Positions 9,929 to 19,634 of a stretch of 64,000 nt of DNA are shown piece by piece. This stretch comes from Lacibacter sp. H407. GTDB lineage: Bacteria; Bacteroidota; Bacteroidia; Chitinophagales; Chitinophagaceae. Both the position numbers and the translations under genes were made by a program. The stretch lies in contig NZ_JBBKTU010000001.1 of the NCBI RefSeq assembly GCF_037892605.1, forward strand, positions 2,790,001 to 2,854,000. The letters are read 5' to 3'. Every line of letters starts with the position of its first letter. Position 1 is the stretch's first letter. Below the pieces are notes generated by a model that was given only the letters and a program-made list of their open reading frames with translations, had not been told where the DNA came from and ran no database searches.

Positions 9929-10702
9929 ATGTCCCAGGTCCGTATTTTAATTATTGAGGATACTCCCGATGTCAGGGCATTTATTAAAGCCTGTCTGGAA
10001 GAAGATTATACCATACTCGAAGCTGAGAATGGAGTGAAAGGCTGGGAGCTTGCTGTGAATGAACTTCCCGATCTGATCATAACCGATGTAATGATGCCGC
10101 AAATGGACGGTAATGAATTTTGCAGAAATCTGAAACAGGATGAACGCACAAGTCATATTCCCGTTATTATGCTTACTGCAAAAGCTGCTGAAGATCAACT
10201 CATCGAAGGACTCGAAAGCGGTGCAGACATCTATCTTACCAAGCCTTTCAGTATTGTGGTTTTACAAAACTATATCAGCAATCTGCTGAAACTAAAAACT
10301 GTTTTGCGACAACGTTACAGTCAAAAGATTTATCTGGAACCATTGGATGTGGAAGTAGGAACGGTAGATAAAAAATTTATGGAACGGCTGATGAGTGTTG
10401 TCGAAGATCATCTCGGACAACCTGATTTCAATGTGCCTTCTTTAGCAAAAGAGCTGGGTATGAGTAAGGCTGTTCTCTATAAAAAATTTAATGCTTTGGT
10501 GCATATTCCTATAGGCGAGTTTATTAAACATATGCGTCTGAAAAAGGCGGCCTCTCTTCTGGTGAACGATAGTATGAATATTTCTGAAATAGCCTGGGAA
10601 GTAGGATTCAACGACCGTAAATATTTCAGTAAAGAATTCAGGAAGTTTTTTGGCAAGTCTCCATCAGAATATCTTGCAGAAAGGGGAGGGAAAATCTCAT
10701 AA
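9929..10702 (+). CDS. Response regulator with REC and AraC-type DNA-binding domains
   Basis: 257 residues. The REC domain spans residues 1-120, with the acidic pair in IIEDTPD, phospho-acceptor Asp53 in IITDVMMPQMDG and the conserved Lys in LTKPF. A linker leads to an AraC helix-turn-helix domain (about 155-257) ending in the canonical EIAWEVGFNDRKYFSKEFR and FGKSPSEY signatures. It follows the propeller histidine kinase by 22 bases and supplies the output half of a split HTCS. It probably activates the downstream GH88-susCD genes once phosphorylated. The 3' end carries AAAGGGG (10680-10686), which could pair with CCCCTTT (10726-10732), but the loop is long. Confidence 0.92.
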   Translation: MSQVRILIIEDTPDVRAFIKACLEEDYTILEAENGVKGWELAVNELPDLIITDVMMPQMDGNEFCRNLKQDERTSHIPVIMLTAKAAEDQLIEGLESGADIYLTKPFSIVVLQNYISNLLKLKTVLRQRYSQKIYLEPLDVEVGTVDKKFMERLMSVVEDHLGQPDFNVPSLAKELGMSKAVLYKKFNALVHIPIGEFIKHMRLKKAASLLVNDSMNISEIAWEVGFNDRKYFSKEFRKFFGKSPSEYLAERGGKIS

Positions 10703-10825
10703 TCTGCTTTCTGATAAAAATATACCCCCTTTTAGAGAGAATTCTGCCCTCTTGGTTAGTAAAGTATTCAGCAGATTTGTTTATTCATTTTAGGGTGAAA
10801 CAGACGATTTGTTAATACTAGCCAT

Positions 10826-12100
10826 ATGCAGTTGAAAAAAAAATATACATTTAAACTTGTTGTTACCGTTGTTGTCATCGGTACTCTTTGTGCCTTCTCT
10901 TTCAGTCAAAATAAAAAGCCGGCGAAAGTATTAGTAGAACAAGCTTTCAAAACAGCAGAAGAACAGTACACAGACATGCTGCTGCGCTCCACTGATCTTA
11001 CAAAGTATCCACGAACAACAGATGCAAAAGGAAATACTGCTTATGTTCCCATATCCGACTGGACCGGTGGTTTTTGGCCGGGCAATCTCTGGTATGTGTA
11101 TGAATATACCAAAGATGATCAGTGGAAAAATGCAGCTATTCGGTGGACAGAGAGTTTAGAAGCAAATCAGTTTAACACAAGTCATCATGATCTTGGTTTT
11201 ATGATGTATTGCAGTTACGGTAATGCATACCGTTTAACTAAAAACGAAGCATACAAAGCCATTCTGATCCAATCAGCGAAATCACTCAGCAAGCGTTTTG
11301 ATCCACGTGTGGGTTGTATAAAATCATGGAACTACCGCCTTTCGTGGGATGGTACAACCAAATGGTATTATCCTGTTATCATTGATAACATGATGAATCT
11401 GGAATTGTTATTTTTTGCATCAAAAGTTACCGGCGATCCATTGTATAAAAATATTGCTGTAAAACATGCTGAAACAACGATGAAACATCATTTCCGTGAT
11501 GATTACAGCTCTTACCACGTTGTGAATTATGATACACTTACAGGCAATGTATTGAACAAACAAACCTGCCAGGGTTATGCTGATAATTCAACATGGGCAC
11601 GTGGACAGGCATGGGCTATTTACGGCTACACAATGACCTATCGTGAAACTGGCGATAAACGCTTTTTGCAATTAGCTCAAAAGCTTACAGATTTTTATAT
11701 AAATAATCCCAACTTGCCAAAAGACAAAATTCCTTATTGGGATTTTAATGTGAATGAAGCGGGGTATAAGCCCGACTGGAAATACGATCCATCAAAATTC
11801 AGTTATACTCCCCGTGATGCTTCTGCTGCCGCCATTGTAAGTTCTGCATTATTTGAATTAAGCAAACATCTTGGTACTAAAGGAAATCACTATAAAGAGT
11901 TTGCTGTTGCCTCTCTTCAATCACTCAGCAGTCCTGATTATTTTGCCAAGCACGGCACGAATGGGAATTTCTTAATCAAACATTCAGTAGGAAGTATTCC
12001 GCATGGAGCTGAAGTGGATGTTCCTATTGTTTATGCCGATTATTATTATCTGGAGGCGTTACTACGCTATAATCAAATAACCAAAGCTTTAAATAAATAA
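10826..12100 (+). CDS. GH88 unsaturated glucuronyl hydrolase
   Basis: 424 residues with a signal-anchor-like N-terminus (hydrophobic residues about 10-27). An (alpha/alpha)6-barrel GH88 is recognised from WTGGFWPGNLWY, SHHDLGFMMYCS (Asp122), IIDNMMNLELLFF (Asp187), a GQAWAIYGYTMTYRETGD segment and PRDASAAAIVSSALFELS. The two Asp residues are 65 apart, close to the separation of the catalytic pair in Bacillus UGL. The family hydrolyses the 4,5-unsaturated uronate produced by lyases through vinyl-ether hydration. It therefore follows the PL8 step in the pathway, in the periplasm. It is separated by 123 bases from the response regulator and by 17 from susC, so it is probably the first gene of a regulated operon. 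Confidence 0.9.
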   Translation: MQLKKKYTFKLVVTVVVIGTLCAFSFSQNKKPAKVLVEQAFKTAEEQYTDMLLRSTDLTKYPRTTDAKGNTAYVPISDWTGGFWPGNLWYVYEYTKDDQWKNAAIRWTESLEANQFNTSHHDLGFMMYCSYGNAYRLTKNEAYKAILIQSAKSLSKRFDPRVGCIKSWNYRLSWDGTTKWYYPVIIDNMMNLELLFFASKVTGDPLYKNIAVKHAETTMKHHFRDDYSSYHVVNYDTLTGNVLNKQTCQGYADNSTWARGQAWAIYGYTMTYRETGDKRFLQLAQKLTDFYINNPNLPKDKIPYWDFNVNEAGYKPDWKYDPSKFSYTPRDASAAAIVSSALFELSKHLGTKGNHYKEFAVASLQSLSSPDYFAKHGTNGNFLIKHSVGSIPHGAEVDVPIVYADYYYLEALLRYNQITKALNK

Positions 12101-12117
12101 TCCAAAATTTACGCATT

Positions 12118-15100
12118 ATGAGACGTTGCTTGCTTGCATGTATTCTGCTGCTGAATCTGTCCCTTGCCTTTGCGCAACAGGTTACAATCAGCGGAACTGT
12201 TACCGGTTCTGATAACGCTCCAGTAGAAGGAGTTTCAGTGAAAGTGAAAGGATCACAAACAGCCGGCGCTATTACCAATGCGGAAGGTAAATACCGCATT
12301 ACCATTTCCACCCGGGATGCATTTTTGATTTTTTCGCATGTTGGCTATTTAGACAGAGAATTATCGCCCGGTAAAAATTCAACTTTAGATGTTGTGCTGC
12401 AGTCAAGAATAAAAGAATCGGAAGAGGTGGTTGTAGTTGGCTACGGAACCGTGAGGAAAAAAGATCTTACCGGTTCGGTTGCAAAAGTGAACATGGAAGA
12501 TATCAATAAAGCACCGGTGCGTTCATTTGATGAAGCACTTGCCGGTCGTACTGCTGGTGTTCAGGTGCAATCGAGTGATGGGCAGCCGGGCTCAGGTATC
12601 AGCATTGTTGTAAGGGGTAATAATTCCATTACACAAAACAACTCACCGCTCTATGTTATCGATGGATTTCCTATTGAAAATTCAGATAACAATGCCATCA
12701 ATCCAGCCGATATTGAAACCATTGAAGTATTGAAAGATGCATCTGCAACTGCAATTTATGGTGCACGTGGTGCGAATGGGGTTATTATGATCACAACAAA
12801 GAAAGGAAAAGAAGGCCCGCCGGTCATTTCATTGAATGTATCATATGGTACTCAAAAAGCACTAAAGAAAATGGATTTATTAAGTGCTTATGAATATGTA
12901 CGCTATCAAATAGAATCTGATCCTGCACTTACTCCTGCTGCTGGTTCTTTTGGACAAACTCCAACCCAGATTTATCTTGCTAACGGAAAAAGTATAAACG
13001 ACTATAAAAATGAAAAAGCTTTTGATTGGCAGGATGCGGTTTTGCGTGAGGCGCCAATGGCCAACTACAACCTGGCTGTAACAGGAGGCACCAAGCAAAC
13101 AAGATATGCCATTTCAGGTTCGTACCTCGATCAACAGGGAATTCTGATAAACTCCGGATACAAACGCTATCAGGGAAGAATCGTTTTAGATCAAACTATC
13201 AATTCAAAATTGAAGATCAGCGTTAATGCTAACTACAGCAATTTGATGCAATCAGGTATCAGTCCCAGTCAAAGTGTTTTCAGTGCCAGTCATAATCTGA
13301 TGGTTGCAATCTGGGGTGCAAGACCTGTTTCTCCTGATGTAGACGATCCGGATGATATGCTGTTTGATCCTACTATTAATTCGGCAACTGACTATCGAGT
13401 AAACCCTGTAGTCAATCAAAAAAATCTCGTTCGAAATAACCGTTTGCAGAATTTTACAGTAAATGCTTATGCAGAGTATGCAATAATGCCAAGCTTAAAA
13501 TTGCGGATTAGTGGCGGCATTGTACAGAACATTGGCGAGAATGAAGTATTTAATAATTCCCAAACCCAGTATGGCAATCCCCGATCATTGGATCAGGTAA
13601 ATGGTTCCATCGCTTTTCCAAAAAACAGTTCCTGGTTAAATGAAAATACACTGAACTGGAATAAGTCATTTGGAAAATCACATACTCTGAATGCTGTTGC
13701 CGGATTCACTGCACAGTCGGGAAAATCTTCAGCATATGGAATGCGGGCAACACAACTTCCGAACGAAGAGTTAGGACTCAGCGGTTTGGATGAAGGTATT
13801 TTACAGCCGATTTCTGCAACAAGTTCCTTGTGGTCGATGGCTTCTTATCTGGGAAGAGTGAATTACAGTTACAAATCAAAATACCTGTTTACTGCTTCTT
13901 TCCGTGCTGATGGATCGTCAAAGTTCTCAGCAAACAACAGATGGAGTTATTTCCCTTCCGGAGCTTTTTCATGGCGTTTTTCGAAAGAAAATTTTCTGGT
14001 GAACAGCAAAATTTTGTCGGAGGGTAAATTCAGAGTAAGCTATGGGCAAACAGGAAATAACCGTGTAAGCGATTTTGCTTATCTAACACTCATGCGGTTA
14101 ACGAACCCACTTTATGTTTTCAATAATAACTATCAACCGGGAGTTGAAGCTGTACAGTTAGGTAACAGCGATCTGCGTTGGGAAAATACACAGCAGATTG
14201 ATGTGGGTGTTGATTTAGGATTTTTTGATCAGCGATTAAACTTTACCGCTGACGTTTATCAAAAAACAACTCCGGATCTGTTATTGAATGCCGATCTTCC
14301 TACATCTACCGGTTTTACCACTGTGTTTAAAAATGTAGGTAGTGTGCGCAACCAGGGACTTGAGTTTTCATTGAATTCGGTGAACATACAAAAGGCTAAG
14401 TTTTCATGGAGTTCAAGTTTTAATATTTCCTTTAATAAAAGTGAGGTGTTGAAACTGGCCGAAGATCAGGAAGCATTATTAAGTAATATCAACTGGGATC
14501 AGAACTGGAGAAATACACCTGCTTATATTGCAAAACTCGGAATGCCGCTGGGTATGATGTATGGATTTATCTGGGATGGTGTTTATACCTACGATGATTT
14601 TAACAGAACAGGCACCGGTGGATATATTTTAAAGGATAATGTTACTACCAATGGAAACAACAGAGATAGAATTCAACCGGGCGATATTAAGTACAGAGAT
14701 CTTAATGGCGATAAAGTGGTAAATGCAAATGATTACACAATCATCGGCAGAGGATTGCCAGTTCATTATGGAGGCTTTACCAACAATTTTACCTACGGTG
14801 ATTTTGATCTGAATATATTCTTCCAGTGGTCGTACGGTAATGATATCTTAAATACGAATCTTGTCTATTTCGGAGCAAATGAGGCACACACAAGCAGAAA
14901 CCTGTTTGCTTTTTACAAAGACCGCTGGACACCTGAAAACCCCGATTCAAAGATTCCACGTTTGAAAGGTTTTCGTGGAGGTGGATATTCTTCATACATG
15001 GTTGAAGATGGTTCCTATCTGCGTTTAAAAACAGTATCACTGGGTTATAATGTAAATGGCAGATTGCTTTCGAAAGTGAAGATCAGAAGTCTCAGAGCTT

Positions 15101-15252
15101 ATGTGTCTGCGCAAAATTTAATCACATGGACAAACTACACCGGTCTTGATCCGGAAGTAAGTGCATACAATTCGGCTCTTACACCCGGCTTTGATTTTTC
15201 AACATACCCACGTGCAAGAACAATCACGTTTGGTTTAAACTTATCCTTCTAA
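12118..15252 (+). CDS. SusC-like TonB-dependent outer-membrane transporter (region 1)
   Basis: 1044 residues. A signal peptide ending AFA|QQ is followed by a CarboxypepD_reg-like beta-sandwich (about residues 24-98), a SusC signature region EEVVVVGYGT, a plug domain with VIDGFPIEN and KDASATAIYGARGANG, and a 22-strand beta-barrel ending in an aromatic C-terminus (GLNLSF). There is no STN domain, so it is not coupled to a FecR/ECF pathway, which agrees with control by the two-component system upstream. It imports oligosaccharides made at the surface and acts with the SusD-like lipoprotein encoded 20 bases downstream. Confidence 0.95.
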   Translation: MRRCLLACILLLNLSLAFAQQVTISGTVTGSDNAPVEGVSVKVKGSQTAGAITNAEGKYRITISTRDAFLIFSHVGYLDRELSPGKNSTLDVVLQSRIKESEEVVVVGYGTVRKKDLTGSVAKVNMEDINKAPVRSFDEALAGRTAGVQVQSSDGQPGSGISIVVRGNNSITQNNSPLYVIDGFPIENSDNNAINPADIETIEVLKDASATAIYGARGANGVIMITTKKGKEGPPVISLNVSYGTQKALKKMDLLSAYEYVRYQIESDPALTPAAGSFGQTPTQIYLANGKSINDYKNEKAFDWQDAVLREAPMANYNLAVTGGTKQTRYAISGSYLDQQGILINSGYKRYQGRIVLDQTINSKLKISVNANYSNLMQSGISPSQSVFSASHNLMVAIWGARPVSPDVDDPDDMLFDPTINSATDYRVNPVVNQKNLVRNNRLQNFTVNAYAEYAIMPSLKLRISGGIVQNIGENEVFNNSQTQYGNPRSLDQVNGSIAFPKNSSWLNENTLNWNKSFGKSHTLNAVAGFTAQSGKSSAYGMRATQLPNEELGLSGLDEGILQPISATSSLWSMASYLGRVNYSYKSKYLFTASFRADGSSKFSANNRWSYFPSGAFSWRFSKENFLVNSKILSEGKFRVSYGQTGNNRVSDFAYLTLMRLTNPLYVFNNNYQPGVEAVQLGNSDLRWENTQQIDVGVDLGFFDQRLNFTADVYQKTTPDLLLNADLPTSTGFTTVFKNVGSVRNQGLEFSLNSVNIQKAKFSWSSSFNISFNKSEVLKLAEDQEALLSNINWDQNWRNTPAYIAKLGMPLGMMYGFIWDGVYTYDDFNRTGTGGYILKDNVTTNGNNRDRIQPGDIKYRDLNGDKVVNANDYTIIGRGLPVHYGGFTNNFTYGDFDLNIFFQWSYGNDILNTNLVYFGANEAHTSRNLFAFYKDRWTPENPDSKIPRLKGFRGGGYSSYMVEDGSYLRLKTVSLGYNVNGRLLSKVKIRSLRAYVSAQNLITWTNYTGLDPEVSAYNSALTPGFDFSTYPRARTITFGLNLSF

Positions 15253-15271
15253 TTTTTTAAAAATACGATAC

Positions 15272-16906
15272 ATGAAAAGGCTTATTTATCTTTTAATTGT
15301 TGCTGTATTGGCGCTCAGCTGGGCTGGTTGCAAGAAGTTTTTGAATACCAAACCTACCGATACTCTTACTCCCGAAGAATATTATGGCAGTGAATCAAAA
15401 TTAACTGCAGCACTGGCGGGGCTATATGATCCGTTAGGAAATGAAAACGGCATGTATGGAAGTTCCATGGTAACACAGTTTGATTACAGCGATGAATCGT
15501 GGGGTGGCAATTCCAATACAACAACCGGCATGATGGTATATAATTTCGATTTCACAACACCTCAGATTACCGAGTTGTGGAGAAACTGTTACACTGGTAT
15601 TGACAGGGCAAACAGGTTAATTGCGAATATTAATGTTGCTTCAATGGATAGCACGGCAAGGCAAGCCATACTGGGCGAAGCATTGTTTTTAAGAGGGTTC
15701 TATTATTTTACGTTAGTAACCCGTTTTGGTGCAGTACCTATGCGTTTGGAACCAATTTCATCTCCCGCCGATGCACAATTACCACGTACATCGGTTGCTG
15801 AAATCTATGCGCAGATTTTGATTGATATGAAAGCTGCCGAAACAAAAGTTGTTCCGATGTATACAACAGCCAGCAGAGTGTATAAAACAGTTGTACAGGG
15901 AATGTTAGCCAGAGTATGCCTGCACATGGCGGGTTATCCGTTGAATGATCAAAGCAAATATGCAGAGGCATTGGAATGGGCAAAAAAAGTAAAAAGCTCA
16001 AATCAGCATACACTGAACATGTATATTGATCCGAAGTATATCAATTTTGATCCAGTGTTTAGCAAGACTTCACCGTACAGTCAGATATTTATTAATCATG
16101 CGCAGGATCTTTATGATGTAAAAGAAAGCATGTGGGAAATTGAGTTTAAAGGAAACAGAGCTGATGGGTTTAATGAAAACGGACGGATTGGAAACAATAT
16201 TGGGATCGTTTTTCAACCCGGTGCAGGCACTGCACTTGAAAAAGACAGCGGCTTTTGCTGGGGGCAAGTAAAAGCAACAGCAGTTTTGTATAATTTGTAT
16301 GGAACCAATGATTCTTTACGAAGAGACTGGGCCATCGGAAATCATTCAATTAACAATACTACCGGAGTTAAAACATTGTTGCCAGCAAGTAACAGACATG
16401 GACGTTATCCAGGTAAGTGGAGAAGATCGTTTGAGTTAATAACACCGAAGAATAAAAATTATACCCCCATCAACTTTCCTGTGTTACGCTATTCCGATGT
16501 TTTGTTGATGCTTGCAGAAGCAGAAAATCAGGTAAATGGTCCAACTGCCGAAGCGTATGAAGCAGTGAATATGGTAAGAAGAAGGGCGTTTAATGTGCCT
16601 TTATCTGCACCCAATGTGAACGCAGATGCACCAGCCGGTCTAAATAAAGCATCGTTCCAGCAATTCATCGAAGATGAACGTGCACGTGAGTTATGTTTTG
16701 AATCGTTAAGAAGACTGGATTTGATACGTTGGAACAAATTTGTTAGTCGCATGAAAGAAGTAAGTGCCGATTTTACTGCAAATGGTGGAGGTAATGCTTA
16801 TGGCAGTCTTGCCGGGAGAAATGTTGATCAACGGCATTTGTTATATCCCATCCCGGCAGCAGAAATTTTGCTCAATAAAAATCTCACACAAAATCCCGGT
16901 TGGTAA
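15272..16906 (+). CDS. SusD/RagB-family surface glycan-binding lipoprotein (region 1)
   Basis: 544 residues. A type II signal peptide has its lipobox Cys in SWAGCKKFLNTKPTD. SusD-family landmarks are GEALFLRGFYYFTLVTRFG (a TPR helix with the conserved RA/RGFYYF block), a central insert, FPVLRYSDVLLMLAEAENQ near residues 405-425 and a C-terminal ERARELCFESLRRLDLIRW segment. It binds glycan and forms the lid of the SusC transporter encoded just upstream. Glycan specificity cannot be read from sequence. Confidence 0.95.
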   Translation: MKRLIYLLIVAVLALSWAGCKKFLNTKPTDTLTPEEYYGSESKLTAALAGLYDPLGNENGMYGSSMVTQFDYSDESWGGNSNTTTGMMVYNFDFTTPQITELWRNCYTGIDRANRLIANINVASMDSTARQAILGEALFLRGFYYFTLVTRFGAVPMRLEPISSPADAQLPRTSVAEIYAQILIDMKAAETKVVPMYTTASRVYKTVVQGMLARVCLHMAGYPLNDQSKYAEALEWAKKVKSSNQHTLNMYIDPKYINFDPVFSKTSPYSQIFINHAQDLYDVKESMWEIEFKGNRADGFNENGRIGNNIGIVFQPGAGTALEKDSGFCWGQVKATAVLYNLYGTNDSLRRDWAIGNHSINNTTGVKTLLPASNRHGRYPGKWRRSFELITPKNKNYTPINFPVLRYSDVLLMLAEAENQVNGPTAEAYEAVNMVRRRAFNVPLSAPNVNADAPAGLNKASFQQFIEDERARELCFESLRRLDLIRWNKFVSRMKEVSADFTANGGGNAYGSLAGRNVDQRHLLYPIPAAEILLNKNLTQNPGW

Positions 16907-16949
16907 GAAAGCATAACATACAGTTTTGAAACTTATAAAATATTATCAA

Positions 16950-17876
16950 ATGCGCATCAATTATTTCATAGTGCTGGTATCACTGTTTCTTCTGCAATCC
17001 TGCAGTAAAGACTTGAAGCTCGACGAAGTATCCTTTAATGTTACTGCCGACAGTACGTCCTATAATCTTGGAAGTAAAACCACTTTTACTTTTACCGGGA
17101 AGCCTGATTTTATAAGTTTTTATTCAGGCGAGATCGGACAACGATATGAGTTCAAAGACAGAGATACAGCAAATGGAACTCCTTTGTTAAGTTTCACTTC
17201 GCAAATAAATACCGGAACGCAACCGAATACATTAAAGCTGATGATCTCATCTAATCTTAACGGAACGGTTGATTCCACTTCAATTGTCAATGCAAGCTGG
17301 ACAGACATTAGTGATCGGGCTTTATTTGCAACAAATACAACTGCAAGAGCCTCCGGTACTATTAATCTGTCCGACTTTGCCGCACTTAATAAGCCCGTTT
17401 ATATTGCATTTAAGTACAACGCTGCTGCCGGTGCAATACAAAACAGATGGACGCTTACAAGATTTTCTTTGCGGAATTTTTTATCAGACGGTACTTCTTA
17501 TGTGATCGATTCCGTTCCAACTGTAACAACTGCCGTGAATTATGGTAGTGCAACCAACCTGCCTGTATGGGCGGGTCAAAGAACCGCCGGTACTACTTCG
17601 GTGCTTGATGTAAGAGCAACGATGATTGTTGCAGGAGCAACGACTGCTGCGGCTGCAACAAGTGCAGTTGAAGCATGGATTGTAACCGGTCCGGTTAATT
17701 TAAAAAGTGTAACGCCCGATGCCGGTGTTGTGATTCAAAACATTGCAAGTTCTGTTCCATTCACCACATATACTTATTCAAAAAGCGGAACTTATAATCC
17801 GGTATTTGTAGGAAGCAATATTAATGTAAACAAAGAAAACTCAGTTCCACGTAAGCTTACAGTAACAATTAAGTAA
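16950..17876 (+). CDS. DUF5017-like lipoprotein in the SusE/F position (region 1)
   Basis: About 308 residues from the ATG at 16950. The frame is open from an upstream TTG at 16926, but the ATG places the signal peptide MRINYFIVLVSLFLLQSC correctly, with the lipobox Cys at residue 18. The first half has a PKD-like beta-sandwich with the phrase PDFISFYSGEIGQRYEF, which I recognise from DUF5017 proteins of Bacteroidota PULs. The second half (about residues 130-300) is a jelly-roll-like region of unknown role. It follows susD by 43 bases. By position it is probably an accessory surface glycan-binding protein; that function is inferred from context. Confidence 0.65.
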   Translation: MRINYFIVLVSLFLLQSCSKDLKLDEVSFNVTADSTSYNLGSKTTFTFTGKPDFISFYSGEIGQRYEFKDRDTANGTPLLSFTSQINTGTQPNTLKLMISSNLNGTVDSTSIVNASWTDISDRALFATNTTARASGTINLSDFAALNKPVYIAFKYNAAAGAIQNRWTLTRFSLRNFLSDGTSYVIDSVPTVTTAVNYGSATNLPVWAGQRTAGTTSVLDVRATMIVAGATTAAAATSAVEAWIVTGPVNLKSVTPDAGVVIQNIASSVPFTTYTYSKSGTYNPVFVGSNINVNKENSVPRKLTVTIK

Positions 17877-17968
17877 ACACATCAGCGTTACTGAAAACAA
17901 GAAGCTTTTTGAGTGCAATGCAAGTGATATCATAGTACCTTCAATAATAGTTCAATATAATAACTGAA

Positions 17969-19522
17969 ATGAGGAAGAATGTGTTTTTTTCAGGATTGCT
18001 TGTAATTGTATTTCAGTTTGCAAAAGCGCAGGAAACAATCAACTCACAACTTTTCGAACAATATAAACTGGATAAAAGTAAATCCTTGCTCCCTGATTTT
18101 TCTTATGCCGGTTATCAAAGCGGTGAGAAAGCAATTCCGGGAATTAAAAACTATAAACTGTTTAATGTAGTTGATTTTGGTGCAAAGTCAAATGATGATG
18201 TTTCAGACAGGGAAGCAATACAAGCTGCAATTGATGCAGCTAATAAAAACGGATCAGGTATTATTTTTTTTCCAAAGGGACGTTTTCTAGTAAATGAAGA
18301 TAGTTCTGCTGCAAAAGGAATTTTTTCAAAAGGAAGTAAGATCATTTTTCGTGGGAGTGGAAGTGGCCCGGGTGGTACCGAATTGTTTATGAAATATGCG
18401 TTGTTGCCCGGTAACCCCGATCAAATGTGGACTGGTCCGCCGATGTTTACGTTTACTTCAAAAGGCGCTGATGCAAGAGTTGGCGAGGTGGTGAGATCAG
18501 CAGAGATAGGAGAGTTTACACTGGAGCTGAATAATGCCGATAAGTTGCAGGAAGGAGATTGGGTAGCAGTTAAGCTATTGAATAATTCTCCCGGTTTAAT
18601 TGATGCTGAACTTTCACCTAATAAAGTTGATACAACCTGGACTTCTATTGTAAAAAAAGGTGTTGATGTTTGCATGTATTACAAGGTGACACGTATAAAG
18701 GGTAATTCCATCACATTGCATGCTCCGCTTGCTTACAAGGTTGATGTGAAGTACACTTGGACTGTAGATAAATATGCCCATGCAGAAGAAGTAGGCATTG
18801 AAGACATTGCATTTGTGGGCAATTGGAAAGAAAAATTTAAACATCATGCTTCATGGGTACACGACAGCGGTTTTAATTTATTTATGTTCAGCCGCTGTAC
18901 CAACTCATGGATGAAGGATTGCCGTTTTACGGATTGCAGCATTGCAGCCATTGTTAGTCAAAGCGCCAATGTTACTGTTATGAATTGTGTAGTTACAGGA
19001 AATGCCGGGCATGAAGCCATTACCTCCAATCATTCCACCAATGTTTTACTTGCCAATTTAATTGATGAAGCATCACAATGGCATTCTTTCGGTACTGCAA
19101 ATGGAGCTGTAAATACAGTGTTGTGGCATTGTACATATCCGGCTACTACTTGTTTCGAATCGCATGCCAGTCAACCACGGAATACATTGCTTGATAATGT
19201 AACGGGTGGACTGATGAAAAACCGAGGCGGAGGAGCAATTTTTAATATGCCTAATCACATGAAAGGTTTGGTGTTCTGGAATTACAAACAGACGAATGAA
19301 CCTGTAACGAACTTTCAATTTTGGCCGCTAAACGATGTTTGGTGGAAAATTCCTGCGCCAGTAATCGCAGGGTTTATAGGGAATGGATCTACGTTTAATC
19401 AAGCTCAATTAGGTTATTTAGAAGGGTTGGATAAAAAAGTATTTCCTTATTCGCTTTATGAAGGCCAGTTACAACTTCGGTTGAAAAAAATACCGGATTG
19501 GATAACTGCATTAAAACGATAA
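17969..19522 (+). CDS. Secreted right-handed beta-helix protein, pectate-lyase superfamily, with possible DUF4955-like tail
   Basis: 517 residues, signal peptide 1-21 (FAKA|Q). NVVDFGAKSNDDVSDREAIQ introduces a pectate-lyase-3-type beta-helix, followed by IIFFPKGRFLVNED, helix coils such as CTNSWMKDCRFTDC and SQSANVTVMNCVVTG, and a C-terminal segment (VFWNYKQTNEPVTNFQFWPL to the end) resembling the DUF4955 tail found on such proteins. It contains an N-terminal insertion (residues about 140-280) before the helix proper. It is the second beta-helix protein of this locus but differs clearly in sequence from the one at 3514. Lyase or hydrolase activity on the uronate polymer is plausible but unproven. 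Confidence 0.6.
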   Translation: MRKNVFFSGLLVIVFQFAKAQETINSQLFEQYKLDKSKSLLPDFSYAGYQSGEKAIPGIKNYKLFNVVDFGAKSNDDVSDREAIQAAIDAANKNGSGIIFFPKGRFLVNEDSSAAKGIFSKGSKIIFRGSGSGPGGTELFMKYALLPGNPDQMWTGPPMFTFTSKGADARVGEVVRSAEIGEFTLELNNADKLQEGDWVAVKLLNNSPGLIDAELSPNKVDTTWTSIVKKGVDVCMYYKVTRIKGNSITLHAPLAYKVDVKYTWTVDKYAHAEEVGIEDIAFVGNWKEKFKHHASWVHDSGFNLFMFSRCTNSWMKDCRFTDCSIAAIVSQSANVTVMNCVVTGNAGHEAITSNHSTNVLLANLIDEASQWHSFGTANGAVNTVLWHCTYPATTCFESHASQPRNTLLDNVTGGLMKNRGGGAIFNMPNHMKGLVFWNYKQTNEPVTNFQFWPLNDVWWKIPAPVIAGFIGNGSTFNQAQLGYLEGLDKKVFPYSLYEGQLQLRLKKIPDWITALKR

Positions 19523-19634
19523 GCAACAATTTCAATCGCATCTGAATATATTCGAGTCAGACTTATAGTTCAGAAAGTCTTCGCAAGGAGTCATTAAACG
19601 TCACTACCTTGATCGTTCAAAGTACCTTAGTTAT

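Noticed and set aside
10680-10732. AAAGGGG...CCCCTTT hairpin after the response regulator
   Set aside because: The loop is 39 bases long, and the left arm lies in the coding end. Too weak to call a terminator.
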